Assembly: GCF_015351105.1 (NCBI RefSeq)
Contig: NZ_JADKRR010000001.1
Span: 62,001-126,000, forward strand
Reading direction: 5' to 3'
From: Clavibacter sp. VKM Ac-2872
GTDB lineage: Bacteria > Actinomycetota > Actinomycetes > Actinomycetales > Microbacteriaceae
DNA: 64,000 bases
The position numbers and the translations under genes are program-made. Of this stretch, positions 8,410 to 15,585 are shown piece by piece; position 1 is the first letter of the stretch, and each line of letters begins with the position of its first letter. Under the pieces are notes generated by a model. It saw only the letters and a list, made by a program, of their open reading frames with translations, was not told the origin of the DNA and searched no databases.

Positions 8410-8649
8410 ATGGACGACAAGCGCATGTTCGAGCACGACTCCGCGGCACACCAGCGCCTGACGGGTGAGCCGTCGGCTCGTCAGATCCTCGTGCTGATCG
8501 CGGTGACCGCTTTCATGTCCGCGTCCGCCCTCGCCTTCGTCGAGCTCGAGTTCGTCCTGCGGATCGTCCTGATGGCGGTCGTGATGCTGGTGCTCATGCT
8601 GATCGGCCGGGTCATCGTCCGCCGCAGCAACCGCCGCCGGAACCGCTAG
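8410..8649 (+). CDS. Small two-segment membrane protein
   Basis: A 79-residue protein from the ATG at 8410. Two hydrophobic segments (about residues 25-45, ILVLIAVTAFMSASALAF, and 49-68, VLRIVLMAVVMLVLMLIG) are followed by a very basic tail (RRSNRRRNR), so both ends should face the cytoplasm. The ribosome site is weak. It ends 39 bp before arfB on the same strand. Family not recognised. Confidence 0.6.
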   Translation: MDDKRMFEHDSAAHQRLTGEPSARQILVLIAVTAFMSASALAFVELEFVLRIVLMAVVMLVLMLIGRVIVRRSNRRRNR

Positions 8650-8688
8650 CCCGCACGCAGTGGCACCGCTCCGTGCGACCCTTGCCGA

Positions 8689-9111
8689 ATGGATCTCGAG
8701 GTCGGCCCCGCGCTGACCATCCCCGCGGCCGAGCTGCGGTGGCGGTTCTCCCGGTCGTCCGGGCCCGGCGGGCAGCACGTCAACACGTCCGACAGCCGGG
8801 TGCAGCTCACATGGAGCCCGGCCGAGTCGCTGGTGCTCACCGATCAGCAGCGGGCGCGGATCCTCGAGCGGCTCGGCCGGCGGCTGGTCGGCGGCGCGAT
8901 CACCGTGACGGTCTCCGAGCAGCGGTCGCAGCTGCGGAACCGGGTGGGCGCGCTCGACGCGCTGCGCGAGATCGTGGCGGATGCGCTCGCGCCCGACGCC
9001 GCCCCTCGACGGCCGACCCGCCCCACGAAGGGATCGCAGCGCCGCCGCCTCGCGGCCAAGACGCAGCGCTCCGCGACGAAGCAGCAGCGCAAGCGGCCGA
9101 CCGGCGACTGA
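8689..9111 (+). CDS. arfB: Alternative ribosome-rescue factor ArfB (YaeJ/ICT1 type)
   Basis: A 140-residue peptidyl-tRNA hydrolase that releases stalled ribosomes on truncated mRNA. The catalytic GGQ motif is at residues 27-29 within SSGPGGQHVNTSDSRVQL, and the protein lacks the codon-recognition domains of RF1/RF2. The C-terminal 35 residues are strongly basic (KGSQRRRLAAKTQRSATKQQ), as expected for the tail that enters the empty mRNA channel. Length matches the family. Confidence 0.94.
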   Translation: MDLEVGPALTIPAAELRWRFSRSSGPGGQHVNTSDSRVQLTWSPAESLVLTDQQRARILERLGRRLVGGAITVTVSEQRSQLRNRVGALDALREIVADALAPDAAPRRPTRPTKGSQRRRLAAKTQRSATKQQRKRPTGD

Positions 9112-9138
9112 GAGGGCAGGCGGCCTTGCGTCAGCGGA

Positions 9139-10188
9139 TCAGGCGAAGGCCCCAACCGCGACGTCAGCCCGGTCCCACCCCAGCGCCTCGCCGATCTCCT
9201 TGATCGCCGCGAGCGACCGCAGGTTGAAGTCCACGCCGAGCTGGTTGGGGATCGTGACGAGGAGGGTGTCGGCCGCGGCGATCGCCTGGTCGGCGCCGAG
9301 CTCCTCGATGAGGCGCTCCGGGGTGCCGATGTAGGAGCGGCCGAAGCGCCACTTCTCGCCGCCGACCTCGCCCACCTGGTCGCGGCCCTCGATCTGCGAG
9401 CGGACGCCGAAGAAGGCTTCCGACTCGTCGTCGACGATCGGGATGATGCTGCGGCTGACGCTCACGCGCGGCTCCCACGCGTGTCCGGCGGCCGCCCAGC
9501 CGTCGCGGAACAGCTGGATCTGCTCGGTCTGCAGCACGTCGAGCGGCACGCCGGTGTCCTCCGAGAGGAGCGTCGACGACATGAGGTTCATCCCCTGCTC
9601 GGCCGCCCACTGGCCGGTCGCGCGCGTGCCGGCACCCCACCAGATCCGCTCGCGGAGGCCCGGCGACTGCGGCGTGATGGCGACGCCGCCCGCGATCATG
9701 CCGCGCTGCGGCGCCGCGGTCGCGAGCTCCTCGCCCTCGAGCGCGCGGAGGAAGAGGCCGGTGTGGCGGCGGGCCATGTCGGCGTCGGTCTCGCCGTCGC
9801 GCGGCACGTAGCCGAACGACTCGTAGCCGGCCTCGACCTGCTCGGGCGACCCGCGGCTGATGCCGAGCTGCACCCGGCGGTTGGAGATGAGGTCGGTCAT
9901 GGCCGCCTCCTCCGCCATGTAGAGGGGGTTCTCGTAGCGCATGTCGACGACGCCGGTGCCGATCTCGATCCGGCTCGTGCGGCTCGCGATCGCGGCCAGC
10001 AGCGGGAACGGCGACGCCTGCTGCGGCGCGAAGTGGTGCACGCGGAAGTACGCGCCGTCGATGCCGATCTCCTCGGCCGCGACCGCGAGGTCGATCGACT
10101 GGAGCAGCGAGTCCTGGGCGGTGCGCACGCGGGATCCGCGCACGTCCTGCCAGTGGTTGAACGACAGGAAGCCGATCTTCGTGGCCAT
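9139..10188 (-). CDS. LLM-class flavin-dependent oxidoreductase
   Basis: A 349-residue bacterial-luciferase-like (TIM barrel) flavoprotein. The typical features are FRVHHFAPQQASPFPLLAAI near residue 50, the strand IEIGTGVVDMRYENPLYMAEE near 75, and LGISRGSPEQVEAGYESFG near 110. These proteins use reduced FMN, sometimes F420, to oxidise or monooxygenate small organic compounds; the substrate cannot be read from sequence. Monocistronic. Confidence 0.92.
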   Translation of the reverse strand: MATKIGFLSFNHWQDVRGSRVRTAQDSLLQSIDLAVAAEEIGIDGAYFRVHHFAPQQASPFPLLAAIASRTSRIEIGTGVVDMRYENPLYMAEEAAMTDLISNRRVQLGISRGSPEQVEAGYESFGYVPRDGETDADMARRHTGLFLRALEGEELATAAPQRGMIAGGVAITPQSPGLRERIWWGAGTRATGQWAAEQGMNLMSSTLLSEDTGVPLDVLQTEQIQLFRDGWAAAGHAWEPRVSVSRSIIPIVDDESEAFFGVRSQIEGRDQVGEVGGEKWRFGRSYIGTPERLIEELGADQAIAAADTLLVTIPNQLGVDFNLRSLAAIKEIGEALGWDRADVAVGAFA

Positions 10189-10314
10189 GGGGCGCTCCTC
10201 GGTGCTCGACGGCGACGGATCCGGGTGGATGCGTCTGCATGGAGTCGAACCGCGGCGAGGCGCCCGCCTATTCCCGGCCTCGACTGCGCGACCGCACCGG
10301 CCTACGCTCCGACC

Positions 10315-10656
10315 ATGCACCGCATCTTCACTACGCCGTTCGCCGCGGTGTACCCGCTCTACGTGAAGAAGGTCGAGCGCAAGGGTCACACGCGCGCGGA
10401 GGTCGACCAGGTGATCACCTGGCTCACCGGCTTCGACGTCGCGGAGCTCCAGCACCATCTGGACGCGGAGACCACCTTCGAGGACTTCTTCGCCGCCGCC
10501 CGCCTCAACCCCCTCGCCGACGAGGTGCGCGGCGTGATCTGCGGCGTCCGCATCGAGGAGATCGAGGACCCGCTCATGAAGCGCATCCGGATCCTCGACA
10601 AGCTCGTCGACGAGATCGCCCGCGGTCGCCCGATGGCGAAGGTTCTCCGCGGCTGA
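10315..10656 (+). CDS. DUF2200-family protein
   Basis: A 113-residue soluble protein with the recognisable DUF2200 pattern: MHRIFTTPFAAVYPLYVKK at the start, GHTRAEVDQVITWLTGF in the middle, and a basic C terminus. Function unknown for the family. The ATG at 10315 removes a long upstream open extension that is antisense shadow of the neighbouring oxidoreductase. The gene is convergent with yoeB, with a gap of 13 bp. Confidence 0.85.
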   Translation: MHRIFTTPFAAVYPLYVKKVERKGHTRAEVDQVITWLTGFDVAELQHHLDAETTFEDFFAAARLNPLADEVRGVICGVRIEEIEDPLMKRIRILDKLVDEIARGRPMAKVLRG

Positions 10657-10669
10657 AGGCGGCGCGTGA

Positions 10670-10930
10670 TCAGTAGTGGTCGCGCGCTTGCAAGACCACG
10701 ATGTGCGCATCAGTGACCAGGTACACCAGACGATTAGCTTCGTCGATGCGCCGCGACCACGCTCCCGAGAGGATGTGCTTGAGGGGCTCCGGTTTGCCCG
10801 GTCCGGCGAACGGGTCGCGCATCACATCGCGGATGAGCGCGTTGATCCGCTTGAGGGTCTTGCGATCCTGGCTCTGCCAGTACGTGTAGTCCTCCCAGCC
10901 ATCGGCATCGAAGGCGAGCTGGCGATTCAC
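10670..10930 (-). CDS. yoeB: YoeB/Txe-family ribosome-dependent mRNA interferase toxin
   Basis: An 86-residue toxin that cleaves mRNA in the ribosomal A site. YoeB signatures visible are the N-terminal WEDYTYWQSQDRKTLKRIN (residues about 11-29), the central DPFAGPGKPEPLKH, WSRRIDEANRLVYLV and the catalytic C-terminal LQARDHY ending in His-Tyr. It starts at GTG (10928-10930), overlapping the antitoxin stop in GTGA, so translation is coupled to the antitoxin. The length equals that of typical YoeB. Confidence 0.95.
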   Translation of the reverse strand: MNRQLAFDADGWEDYTYWQSQDRKTLKRINALIRDVMRDPFAGPGKPEPLKHILSGAWSRRIDEANRLVYLVTDAHIVVLQARDHY

Positions 10931-11178
10931 TCCTCGATCAGCTCGTGCGTCTCGAATTCGCCGCGTCGAGCCCGGTCGAGGGATCGCAGCAGCCGCTCGG
11001 CGCCCTTGGCGTTGCGCAGCAGGTACGCCGTCTCGGTCATGGCGTCGTAGTCGTCCTTGGAGATCAGGACGGCGTTGCCGTGCTTGGAGACGAACTCGAC
11101 CGGGGAGTGGTCGTCGTTGACCTGCTGGATGAGGCCGAACAGGTTCCGACGCGCGTCGGATGCGGTGATGGCGGACAT
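10927..11178 (-). CDS. yefM: YefM/Phd-family antitoxin
   Basis: An 83-residue antitoxin. The N-terminal half (SAITASDARRNLFGLIQQV, then VEFVSKHGNAVLISKDDYDA) is the YefM DNA-binding dimerisation domain. The C-terminal half (residues about 50-83) should wrap the YoeB toxin. It is the first gene of a two-gene operon with yoeB and ends in a 4-bp overlap. Expected to autorepress through the palindrome just upstream. Confidence 0.95.
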   Translation of the reverse strand: MSAITASDARRNLFGLIQQVNDDHSPVEFVSKHGNAVLISKDDYDAMTETAYLLRNAKGAERLLRSLDRARRGEFETHELIEE

Positions 11179-11193
11179 GCTGCACTCCTCGAT

Positions 11194-11215
11194 GTGGTAC
11201 CGGAAAGCGTACCAC
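11194..11215. promoter_or_regulatory. Probable yefM-yoeB operator
   Basis: A perfect inverted repeat GTGGTAC-N8-GTACCAC starts 15 bp upstream of the yefM ATG. YefM proteins of other bacteria bind palindromes centred on TGTACA-like cores at this place, so the site is the natural autoregulatory operator. Not tested. Confidence 0.65.
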
Positions 11216-11249
11216 TCGTGGGCGGGCCCAAGAAGGTGCTGCGCGGCAG

Positions 11250-11477
11250 CTAGCCGATCCGCTCCGCCTCCGCGAGCACCGCCGCCGGCAGCACCGCGCT
11301 CGCGCGCAGCACCTCGACGCCGAGGAGGCGACCGTCGGCGTCGAAGTCGAGGGCGATCTCGCCGCGGGCGCCGGGCGTCAGGATCGAGTGGATCGTCGTG
11401 GCCGTCTCGCCGTCGCCGACCGGGCCCGCGAGCGCGATGTACGCGGCATCCGCGACCGCGTCGTACGTGACCCGCAT
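11250..11477 (-). CDS. DUF2283-family small protein
   Basis: A 75-residue protein with the DUF2283 pattern: MRVTYDAVADAAYIALAG at the N terminus and IALDFDADGRLLGVEVLRAS in the middle. Function unknown. Its ATG shares one base with the stop of the upstream TetR gene (TGATG), so it is the last gene of that transcript and likely under the same control. Confidence 0.85.
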   Translation of the reverse strand: MRVTYDAVADAAYIALAGPVGDGETATTIHSILTPGARGEIALDFDADGRLLGVEVLRASAVLPAAVLAEAERIG

Positions 11478-12052
11478 CACGCGCCCGCCCCCATCACCCG
11501 ACGGAACGCGCCGAGCGTCTCGCGGAGCGCCTCGGCGAGGTCGGCGCGGTCGCCGTCGTCCGACAGCCACCGCCCGATGGAGACCCCGTAGACCGTCGCG
11601 GTGGCGTGCGCGACGAGCACGGCGGTGAGCGGATCCACCCCGCGCTCCACGAAGCCCGCGCGCACGGCCTCCAGCATCGCCGCCACCTTGCGCATCTCGC
11701 GCTCCTGCAGCCCGGCGTCCGCGACGATGATGCGCTTCCGGGCGAGCATCGCCGCGCGCCCCTTGGCGAACTGCGACGCGACGACCTCCGGGAAGCCGTC
11801 CTCGACGACCTGGAGCGGCGATCGGTCGGGCGCCGCCTCGCGGATGATGCGCGTGACGAGCGCCGGCAGCTCGTCCTCCTCGGCGAAGAGCACCTCGCGC
11901 TTGTCGGCGAAGTGGCGGAAGAAGGTGCGGGTGGTGAGCCCAGCGCGGGCCGTGATCTCGGGCACGGTCGTCTCCGCGAAGCCTCGCTCGCGGAACAGCT
12001 CGAGGGCGGCGGCGGCCAGGCGCTCGCGCGTGTCCGGCTGCCATCTGCTCAT
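11477..12052 (-). CDS. TetR-family regulator, likely controller of the Fic/dehydrogenase locus
   Basis: A 191-residue TetR repressor. The HTH runs about residues 10-55 (ELFRERGFAETTVPEITARA, GLTTRTFFRHFADKREVLF). The C-terminal domain is of the kind with VAHATATVYGVSIGRW near residue 145. A palindrome GATGACA-N5-TGCCATC lies 14 bp before its start; the same motif occurs twice between ficA and the dehydrogenase gene. It follows fic on the same strand with an 84-bp gap, so it may also be read from the fic promoter. Ligand unknown. Confidence 0.9.
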   Translation of the reverse strand: MSRWQPDTRERLAAAALELFRERGFAETTVPEITARAGLTTRTFFRHFADKREVLFAEEDELPALVTRIIREAAPDRSPLQVVEDGFPEVVASQFAKGRAAMLARKRIIVADAGLQEREMRKVAAMLEAVRAGFVERGVDPLTAVLVAHATATVYGVSIGRWLSDDGDRADLAEALRETLGAFRRVMGAGA

Positions 12053-12066
12053 GCGTCGATCCTAGT

Positions 12067-12085
12067 GATGACAGTCCGTGCCATC
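12067..12085. promoter_or_regulatory. TetR operator copy 3, upstream of the tetR gene
   Basis: GATGACA-GTCCG-TGCCATC. It differs in one arm base from the two perfect copies at 13219 and 13250 and has the same 5-bp spacer. Its position just before the TetR start fits autoregulation. Confidence 0.65.
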
Positions 12086-12136
12086 GCCGTACCGTGCTCG
12101 GTGGGCCAGCTCTCGGGTGGCCGGATCCGCCGCCTG

Positions 12137-12907
12137 TCAGGAGCCGCGACCACCGCTGCGGCCCGGTCGCGCCGAGGGGCGGCCGAGGGGATCGGTGGTC
12201 CGCGCAGTGGCCAGTCGCGCCTGCGGGATCCGCAGATCACCATCGCTCGTAGGGCGTCGTGCACCCACCGGCGCGACCGTGACGATGCCGCGCAGGGCGT
12301 CACGCAGCGGGGCGAGACGGCCCTCGCGGGCCTCCGCGGAGATGGTGATGTTCTGCAGCGAGGTGAGCTGGGACCAGTCGATGCGTCGGCCCGCGTCACG
12401 CGCCACCAGGTCGAAGTAGTGGCGCTGGGTCCGCCCGTTGCCCTCTCGGAAGGGATGCGCCTCGTTGATCTCGGAGAACCTCCGGGCGAGCAGGTCGACG
12501 AAGCGCTCGTCGTCCATGCCCGGGCGCAGCATGCCGTCCTCGTGCATGCGCCGGGCGGTCCGGTCCACGGCGGACGCGGCGTGCTCCGGCGCCAGGAACG
12601 GCTCGGGGGGAATGCCCTTGGAGATGTTGACCGTCCGGATCTCCCCCGCCCAGGGGTAGACGTCCTGGAAGAGGCGGCGGTGGATGGCCTGGAGGTGATC
12701 GATGCCGTACGAGCCGGCGATGGGGCGGACGCGCGCCTCGATCGAGCGTGCTTCCACGTGGTCGTCCTCGAAGGCCCGGAGCTCGGCCTGCGTCTCCAGC
12801 GGCACGGCCGAGAGGGTGCGGAGCAGTCCGGTGCTCGGGTCGAGGTATCCGGCCCAGCGGCCCTCGGGGCTGATCGCCGTCTCCCAGGGGCGGTCGTCCG
12901 TCGACAT
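12137..12907 (-). CDS. fic: Fic-domain AMP-transferase toxin
   Basis: A 256-residue Fic protein expected to transfer AMP from ATP to a target protein. The active-site motif HPFREGNGRTQ is at residues 151-161 with catalytic His151, and the substrate-positioning flap (VNISKGIPPEPFLAP) is near residues 93-107. The last 45 residues are Arg/Pro-rich and probably disordered. The inhibitory helix is not in this protein but in the small gene just upstream, which makes it a class I Fic with a separate antitoxin. The genes are 5 bp apart. Confidence 0.93.
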   Translation of the reverse strand: MSTDDRPWETAISPEGRWAGYLDPSTGLLRTLSAVPLETQAELRAFEDDHVEARSIEARVRPIAGSYGIDHLQAIHRRLFQDVYPWAGEIRTVNISKGIPPEPFLAPEHAASAVDRTARRMHEDGMLRPGMDDERFVDLLARRFSEINEAHPFREGNGRTQRHYFDLVARDAGRRIDWSQLTSLQNITISAEAREGRLAPLRDALRGIVTVAPVGARRPTSDGDLRIPQARLATARTTDPLGRPSARPGRSGGRGS

Positions 12908-12912
12908 GAGGA

Positions 12913-13134
12913 TCAGCGCGGTGTGGTGGTCGGGTGGAGCCGGCGCGCTCCGGCGAGCAGCTCGTCGGCGGTGATGCGGCCGTCGACCCACTGCTCCTGC
13001 AGCTCGCGCATGGCGGCCGTCGAGCTGCCGCCCTCCAAGGCGGTCGACGTGCGGGTCTCGTCGACGACCCGTCGGCGCCAGCTCCGCTCCGCCTCGCCGA
13101 GCGGGGCGGTCGGTTCCGAGGGGGTGGTCGTCAT
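12913..13134 (-). CDS. ficA: Fic antitoxin (FicA/VbhA-like)
   Basis: A 73-residue antitoxin for the adjacent Fic protein. The inhibitory-helix motif (S/T)xxxE(G/N) is present as S30-TAL-E34-G35; in known complexes the Glu blocks ATP binding in Fic. The following MRELQEQWVDGRITADELL is the usual antitoxin helical domain. The start is the ATG at 13134, preceded by GGAAGGAAG. The longer open frame upstream runs through the operators and is not credible. It leads the ficA-fic operon. Confidence 0.88.
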   Translation of the reverse strand: MTTTPSEPTAPLGEAERSWRRRVVDETRTSTALEGGSSTAAMRELQEQWVDGRITADELLAGARRLHPTTTPR

Positions 13135-13218
13135 GGCGCTTCCTTCCGGACGGGAACACGAATCTATCGACCGGTGCCCGCCGGTGGGACGGCATCTCCC
13201 GACTCCCTGCATCGAGCC

Positions 13219-13268
13219 GATGACACGACATGTCATCACTGTGTATGGTGATGACACGCAATGTCATC
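13219..13268. promoter_or_regulatory. Two identical-arm operators in the ficA / dehydrogenase divergent region
   Basis: Perfect palindromes GATGACA-CGACA-TGTCATC (13219-13237) and GATGACA-CGCAA-TGTCATC (13250-13268), with centres 31 bp apart, close to three helical turns. An extended -10-like TGTGTATGGT lies between them. The second site ends 31 bp before the dehydrogenase GTG. The near-identical site at 12067 before the TetR gene points to that regulator. Confidence 0.75.
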
Positions 13269-13299
13269 GGACGGAGCGAACTCTCGATCGGAGACCGCC

Positions 13300-14415
13300 G
13301 TGCCCACCGAATCCGCCGCCTGGCTCGCCTCGTCCGCCGCCGACCTCACCGTCGGCCCCGCACCGCGGACCGAACCCCGCGCGGGCGAGGTCGCGATCCG
13401 CGTCCGCGCCGTCGCGATCAACCCGCTCGACACCATGAAGCAGCACATGGGCGACCTCATGTACCGCTGGCTCCCGCACCCCGCGGTGCTCGGCGAGGAC
13501 GTCGCGGGCGAGGTCGAGGAGGTCGGCCCCGGCGTCACGCGCTTCGCCGTCGGCGACCGGGTCGTCGCGTACGCGGTGGGCATGGAGAAGGGGCGGCGGC
13601 ACGCGCCCGAGGGCGGGTTCCAGACCCGCGTCATCGTGCGCACCGACCTCGCCGCGCCGATCCCGGCCTCCCTCGACTTCGCCGATGCCGCCGTGCTCCC
13701 GCTCGGGATCTCGACCGCCGCGTCCGGCCTGTTCGGCGCCGGCCAGCTCGGCCTGCACATGCACGACGCGAGCGCCCCGCCGACGGGCGAGACCGTGGTG
13801 GTGTGGGGCGGATCCACGAGCGTCGGCCTGAACGCGATCCAGCTCGCGGTGGCGGCCGGCTACGACGTCGTGACCACCGCGTCGCCGCGCAACCACGCGC
13901 TCGTGACGGGGCTCGGCGCGAGCCGCGCGTTCGACTACCGGAGCCCGACGGTCGTGCGGGACATCACGCGGCACCTGGCCGGCCGACCCGTGGCGGGCGT
14001 GCTCGCGATCGGCACCGGATCCGGCGGCCCGGCCGTCGACATCGCCATCGCGACGGGTGCGACGCGGGTCAGCATGGCGAGCCCGCCGGTGTCGTTCGAG
14101 ACGCTGCCGCGCGGTGGCCGGGTGGGTCTGCCGCTGGTGCGCCTCGGGATCCGCATGGGCACCGCGACCCCGGCCCTGATCCTGCGGGCGCGCGCCCGGG
14201 GCATCCGGGCGTCCTTCATCTGGGGCAGCGCCCTCATGCACGACGAGGTCGGCCCGATGCTCTGGGAGCGCTTCCTGCCGGCCGCGCTCGCCGAGGGCCG
14301 CTACGTCGCGGCGCCGGCGGCCGAGGTGGTCGGCACCGGGCTCGAGGCGATCCAGCCCGCGATGGACCGCCTCCGCCAGGGCGTCTCGGCGCGGAAGCTC
14401 GTGGTCGCGCTCTAG
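13300..14415 (+). CDS. Zinc-independent MDR-family alcohol dehydrogenase / quinone oxidoreductase
   Basis: A 371-residue medium-chain dehydrogenase, probably NADPH-dependent. The N-terminal GroES-like domain has AINPLDTMKQHMG and HPAVLGEDVAGEVEEVGPGV; the Rossmann region has VVVWGGSTSVGLNAIQLA near residue 165. The structural zinc cysteine cluster is missing, as in quinone oxidoreductase and enoyl reductase relatives. The GTG at 13300 is preferred: GGAG lies 6 bases upstream and both operators stay outside the gene. An ATG at 13261 would lie inside the second operator. The 3' end (GAAGCTCGTGGTCGCGCT) is repeated at 15166 beyond the next gene. Confidence 0.88.
   Translation: MPTESAAWLASSAADLTVGPAPRTEPRAGEVAIRVRAVAINPLDTMKQHMGDLMYRWLPHPAVLGEDVAGEVEEVGPGVTRFAVGDRVVAYAVGMEKGRRHAPEGGFQTRVIVRTDLAAPIPASLDFADAAVLPLGISTAASGLFGAGQLGLHMHDASAPPTGETVVVWGGSTSVGLNAIQLAVAAGYDVVTTASPRNHALVTGLGASRAFDYRSPTVVRDITRHLAGRPVAGVLAIGTGSGGPAVDIAIATGATRVSMASPPVSFETLPRGGRVGLPLVRLGIRMGTATPALILRARARGIRASFIWGSALMHDEVGPMLWERFLPAALAEGRYVAAPAAEVVGTGLEAIQPAMDRLRQGVSARKLVVAL
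14394..14411 (+). repeat. 18-bp direct repeat, copy 1 (3' end of the dehydrogenase gene)
   Basis: GAAGCTCGTGGTCGCGCT, encoding KLVVAL at the dehydrogenase C terminus. An exact copy lies at 15166-15183 beyond the HTH gene, in the same orientation. Confidence 0.85.
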
Positions 14416-15098
14416 CGACCGCGATCGGTCGGACGACCGGGATCGTGGGCGACCTCCCCGAGGAGATGCGCGGCCGCCGCGCGTTCGCGCGGCCCCCGGT
14501 GCTGGGCCAGATCGGCGATCAGCTCCCCGAGCGGCAGGGGGCGCTGGACGGGTCGCTCATGCACGTGCAAGAGGACGTTGGGCCGGTCGGCCGGGACGAG
14601 CAGGTACTCATGGACGATGGGATCGAGATCGTCCACCTGCAGGTGCGCCTCGAGTTCTCCCGCGTCCGACATGCCCGAGCGTGGGTCGCTGATCCCGCCG
14701 GCGACGACTCGAGGATCTCCACGCAGGTCCTCCAGGTCCTCGTCCGCCACGAGGAAGGGCCGGGCCGCGGGCCGAGCGCTGCGCATCCAGGCTGCCAGTG
14801 CCTCCGCCGCGTCCGGGGAATCCCGGAGCCTCGCGAGACGTCCGGTCACACGGCCGGCCTCGCTCGCGGACAATCCGGCACGCCAGGTGTCATCCCCGGA
14901 GAGGCGCGCGAGAAGAGCGTGCACCGAGCGCGACGACAGCGGGCGTCCGACCTCGTCATGCCGGGACTCCGCTGTGTCGATGACCCATCTGCCCGCGATC
15001 TTGCGCGCAGGCAGCACGCCTGCGGAGGCCGCCGCCTGGACCCTCCGCGCGGAGATGCCCTGCTCCTTCGCGTACTCCGCCGCGCTGATCTCCGCCAT
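14412..15098 (-). CDS. Lone HTH-domain protein, possible regulator or antitoxin-like
   Basis: A 228-residue protein not assigned to a family. Residues 1-45 (AEISAAEYAKEQGISARRV, then GVLPARKIAGRWVID) form a MerR/excisionase-type winged helix. The remaining 180 residues are helical and charged, with RSVHALLARLSGDDTWRAGL and a segment HEYLLVPADRPNVLLHVHER near residue 165. A perfect 10-bp inverted repeat lies just upstream, typical of an autoregulated DNA-binding protein. Its stop overlaps that of the dehydrogenase in CTAG. The gene and its promoter sit between two copies of the dehydrogenase 3' end, a sign of insertion. No toxin partner is adjacent. Confidence 0.72.
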   Translation of the reverse strand: MAEISAAEYAKEQGISARRVQAAASAGVLPARKIAGRWVIDTAESRHDEVGRPLSSRSVHALLARLSGDDTWRAGLSASEAGRVTGRLARLRDSPDAAEALAAWMRSARPAARPFLVADEDLEDLRGDPRVVAGGISDPRSGMSDAGELEAHLQVDDLDPIVHEYLLVPADRPNVLLHVHERPVQRPLPLGELIADLAQHRGPRERAAAAHLLGEVAHDPGRPTDRGR

Positions 15099-15116
15099 GT
15101 CGTCTCCCTTATGTGA

Positions 15117-15148
15117 CCAGAATCATACGGTGACGCGAATGATTCTGG
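15117..15148. promoter_or_regulatory. 10-bp perfect inverted repeat upstream of the HTH gene
   Basis: CCAGAATCAT (15117-15126), 12-bp spacer, ATGATTCTGG (15139-15148). It is AT-richer than its surroundings and starts 19 bp before the HTH gene start. Probably the autoregulatory operator and promoter of that gene. Confidence 0.7.
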
Positions 15149-15165
15149 TAGGCACCGGGTTCGGC

Positions 15166-15183
15166 GAAGCTCGTGGTCGCGCT
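15166..15183 (+). repeat. 18-bp direct repeat, copy 2 (displaced dehydrogenase 3' end)
   Basis: Exact copy of 14394-14411. In frame it continues LGERA and a TGA, so it reads as an alternative dehydrogenase C terminus (KLVVALGERA). This is probably the original 3' end, displaced by insertion of the HTH gene. Confidence 0.75.
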
Positions 15184-15245
15184 GGGCGAACGGGCGTGAT
15201 CTGCGCGGCTAGCGTGGGGAGCACCACCTACCGAGGAGCGCCTGC

Positions 15246-15545
15246 ATGAGCCGCATCACCGTCGACCAGCTGGCCGCGCTCGACTCGCCCGTCCTCATCG
15301 ACGTGCGCGAGCCCGACGAGTACGCCGCGGGCCACGCGCCCGGCGCCGTGAACCTGCCCATGTCGCAGCTCGACGCGCGCGTCGACGAGCTGCCGACCGA
15401 CGCGCCCGTGCACGTGATCTGCCAGTCCGGCGGGCGCAGCGCGCGGGCCGCCGAGGCGCTCGCCGCCCGCGGAGTCGACGCGATCGACGTCGAGGGCGGC
15501 ACGAGCGCGTGGATCTCCGCCGGGCATCCCGTCGACCGCGCCTGA
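15246..15545 (+). CDS. Single-domain rhodanese-like sulfurtransferase
   Basis: A 99-residue rhodanese domain. Active-site Cys59 lies in the loop VICQSGGRSARAA; the N-terminal LIDVREPDEYAAGHAPGAVN is diagnostic. It likely carries persulfide sulfur. Stand-alone gene; no sulfur operon around it. Confidence 0.94.
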   Translation: MSRITVDQLAALDSPVLIDVREPDEYAAGHAPGAVNLPMSQLDARVDELPTDAPVHVICQSGGRSARAAEALAARGVDAIDVEGGTSAWISAGHPVDRA

Positions 15546-15585
15546 GCCGGTCCGCGTCGTCGGCGGCGCTCCGTAGCATCGGGGC

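Noticed and set aside
13261-13299. Dehydrogenase start at ATG 13261
   Set aside because: It would lie inside the second TetR operator and has no ribosome site; GTG 13300 has GGAG at 6 bases.
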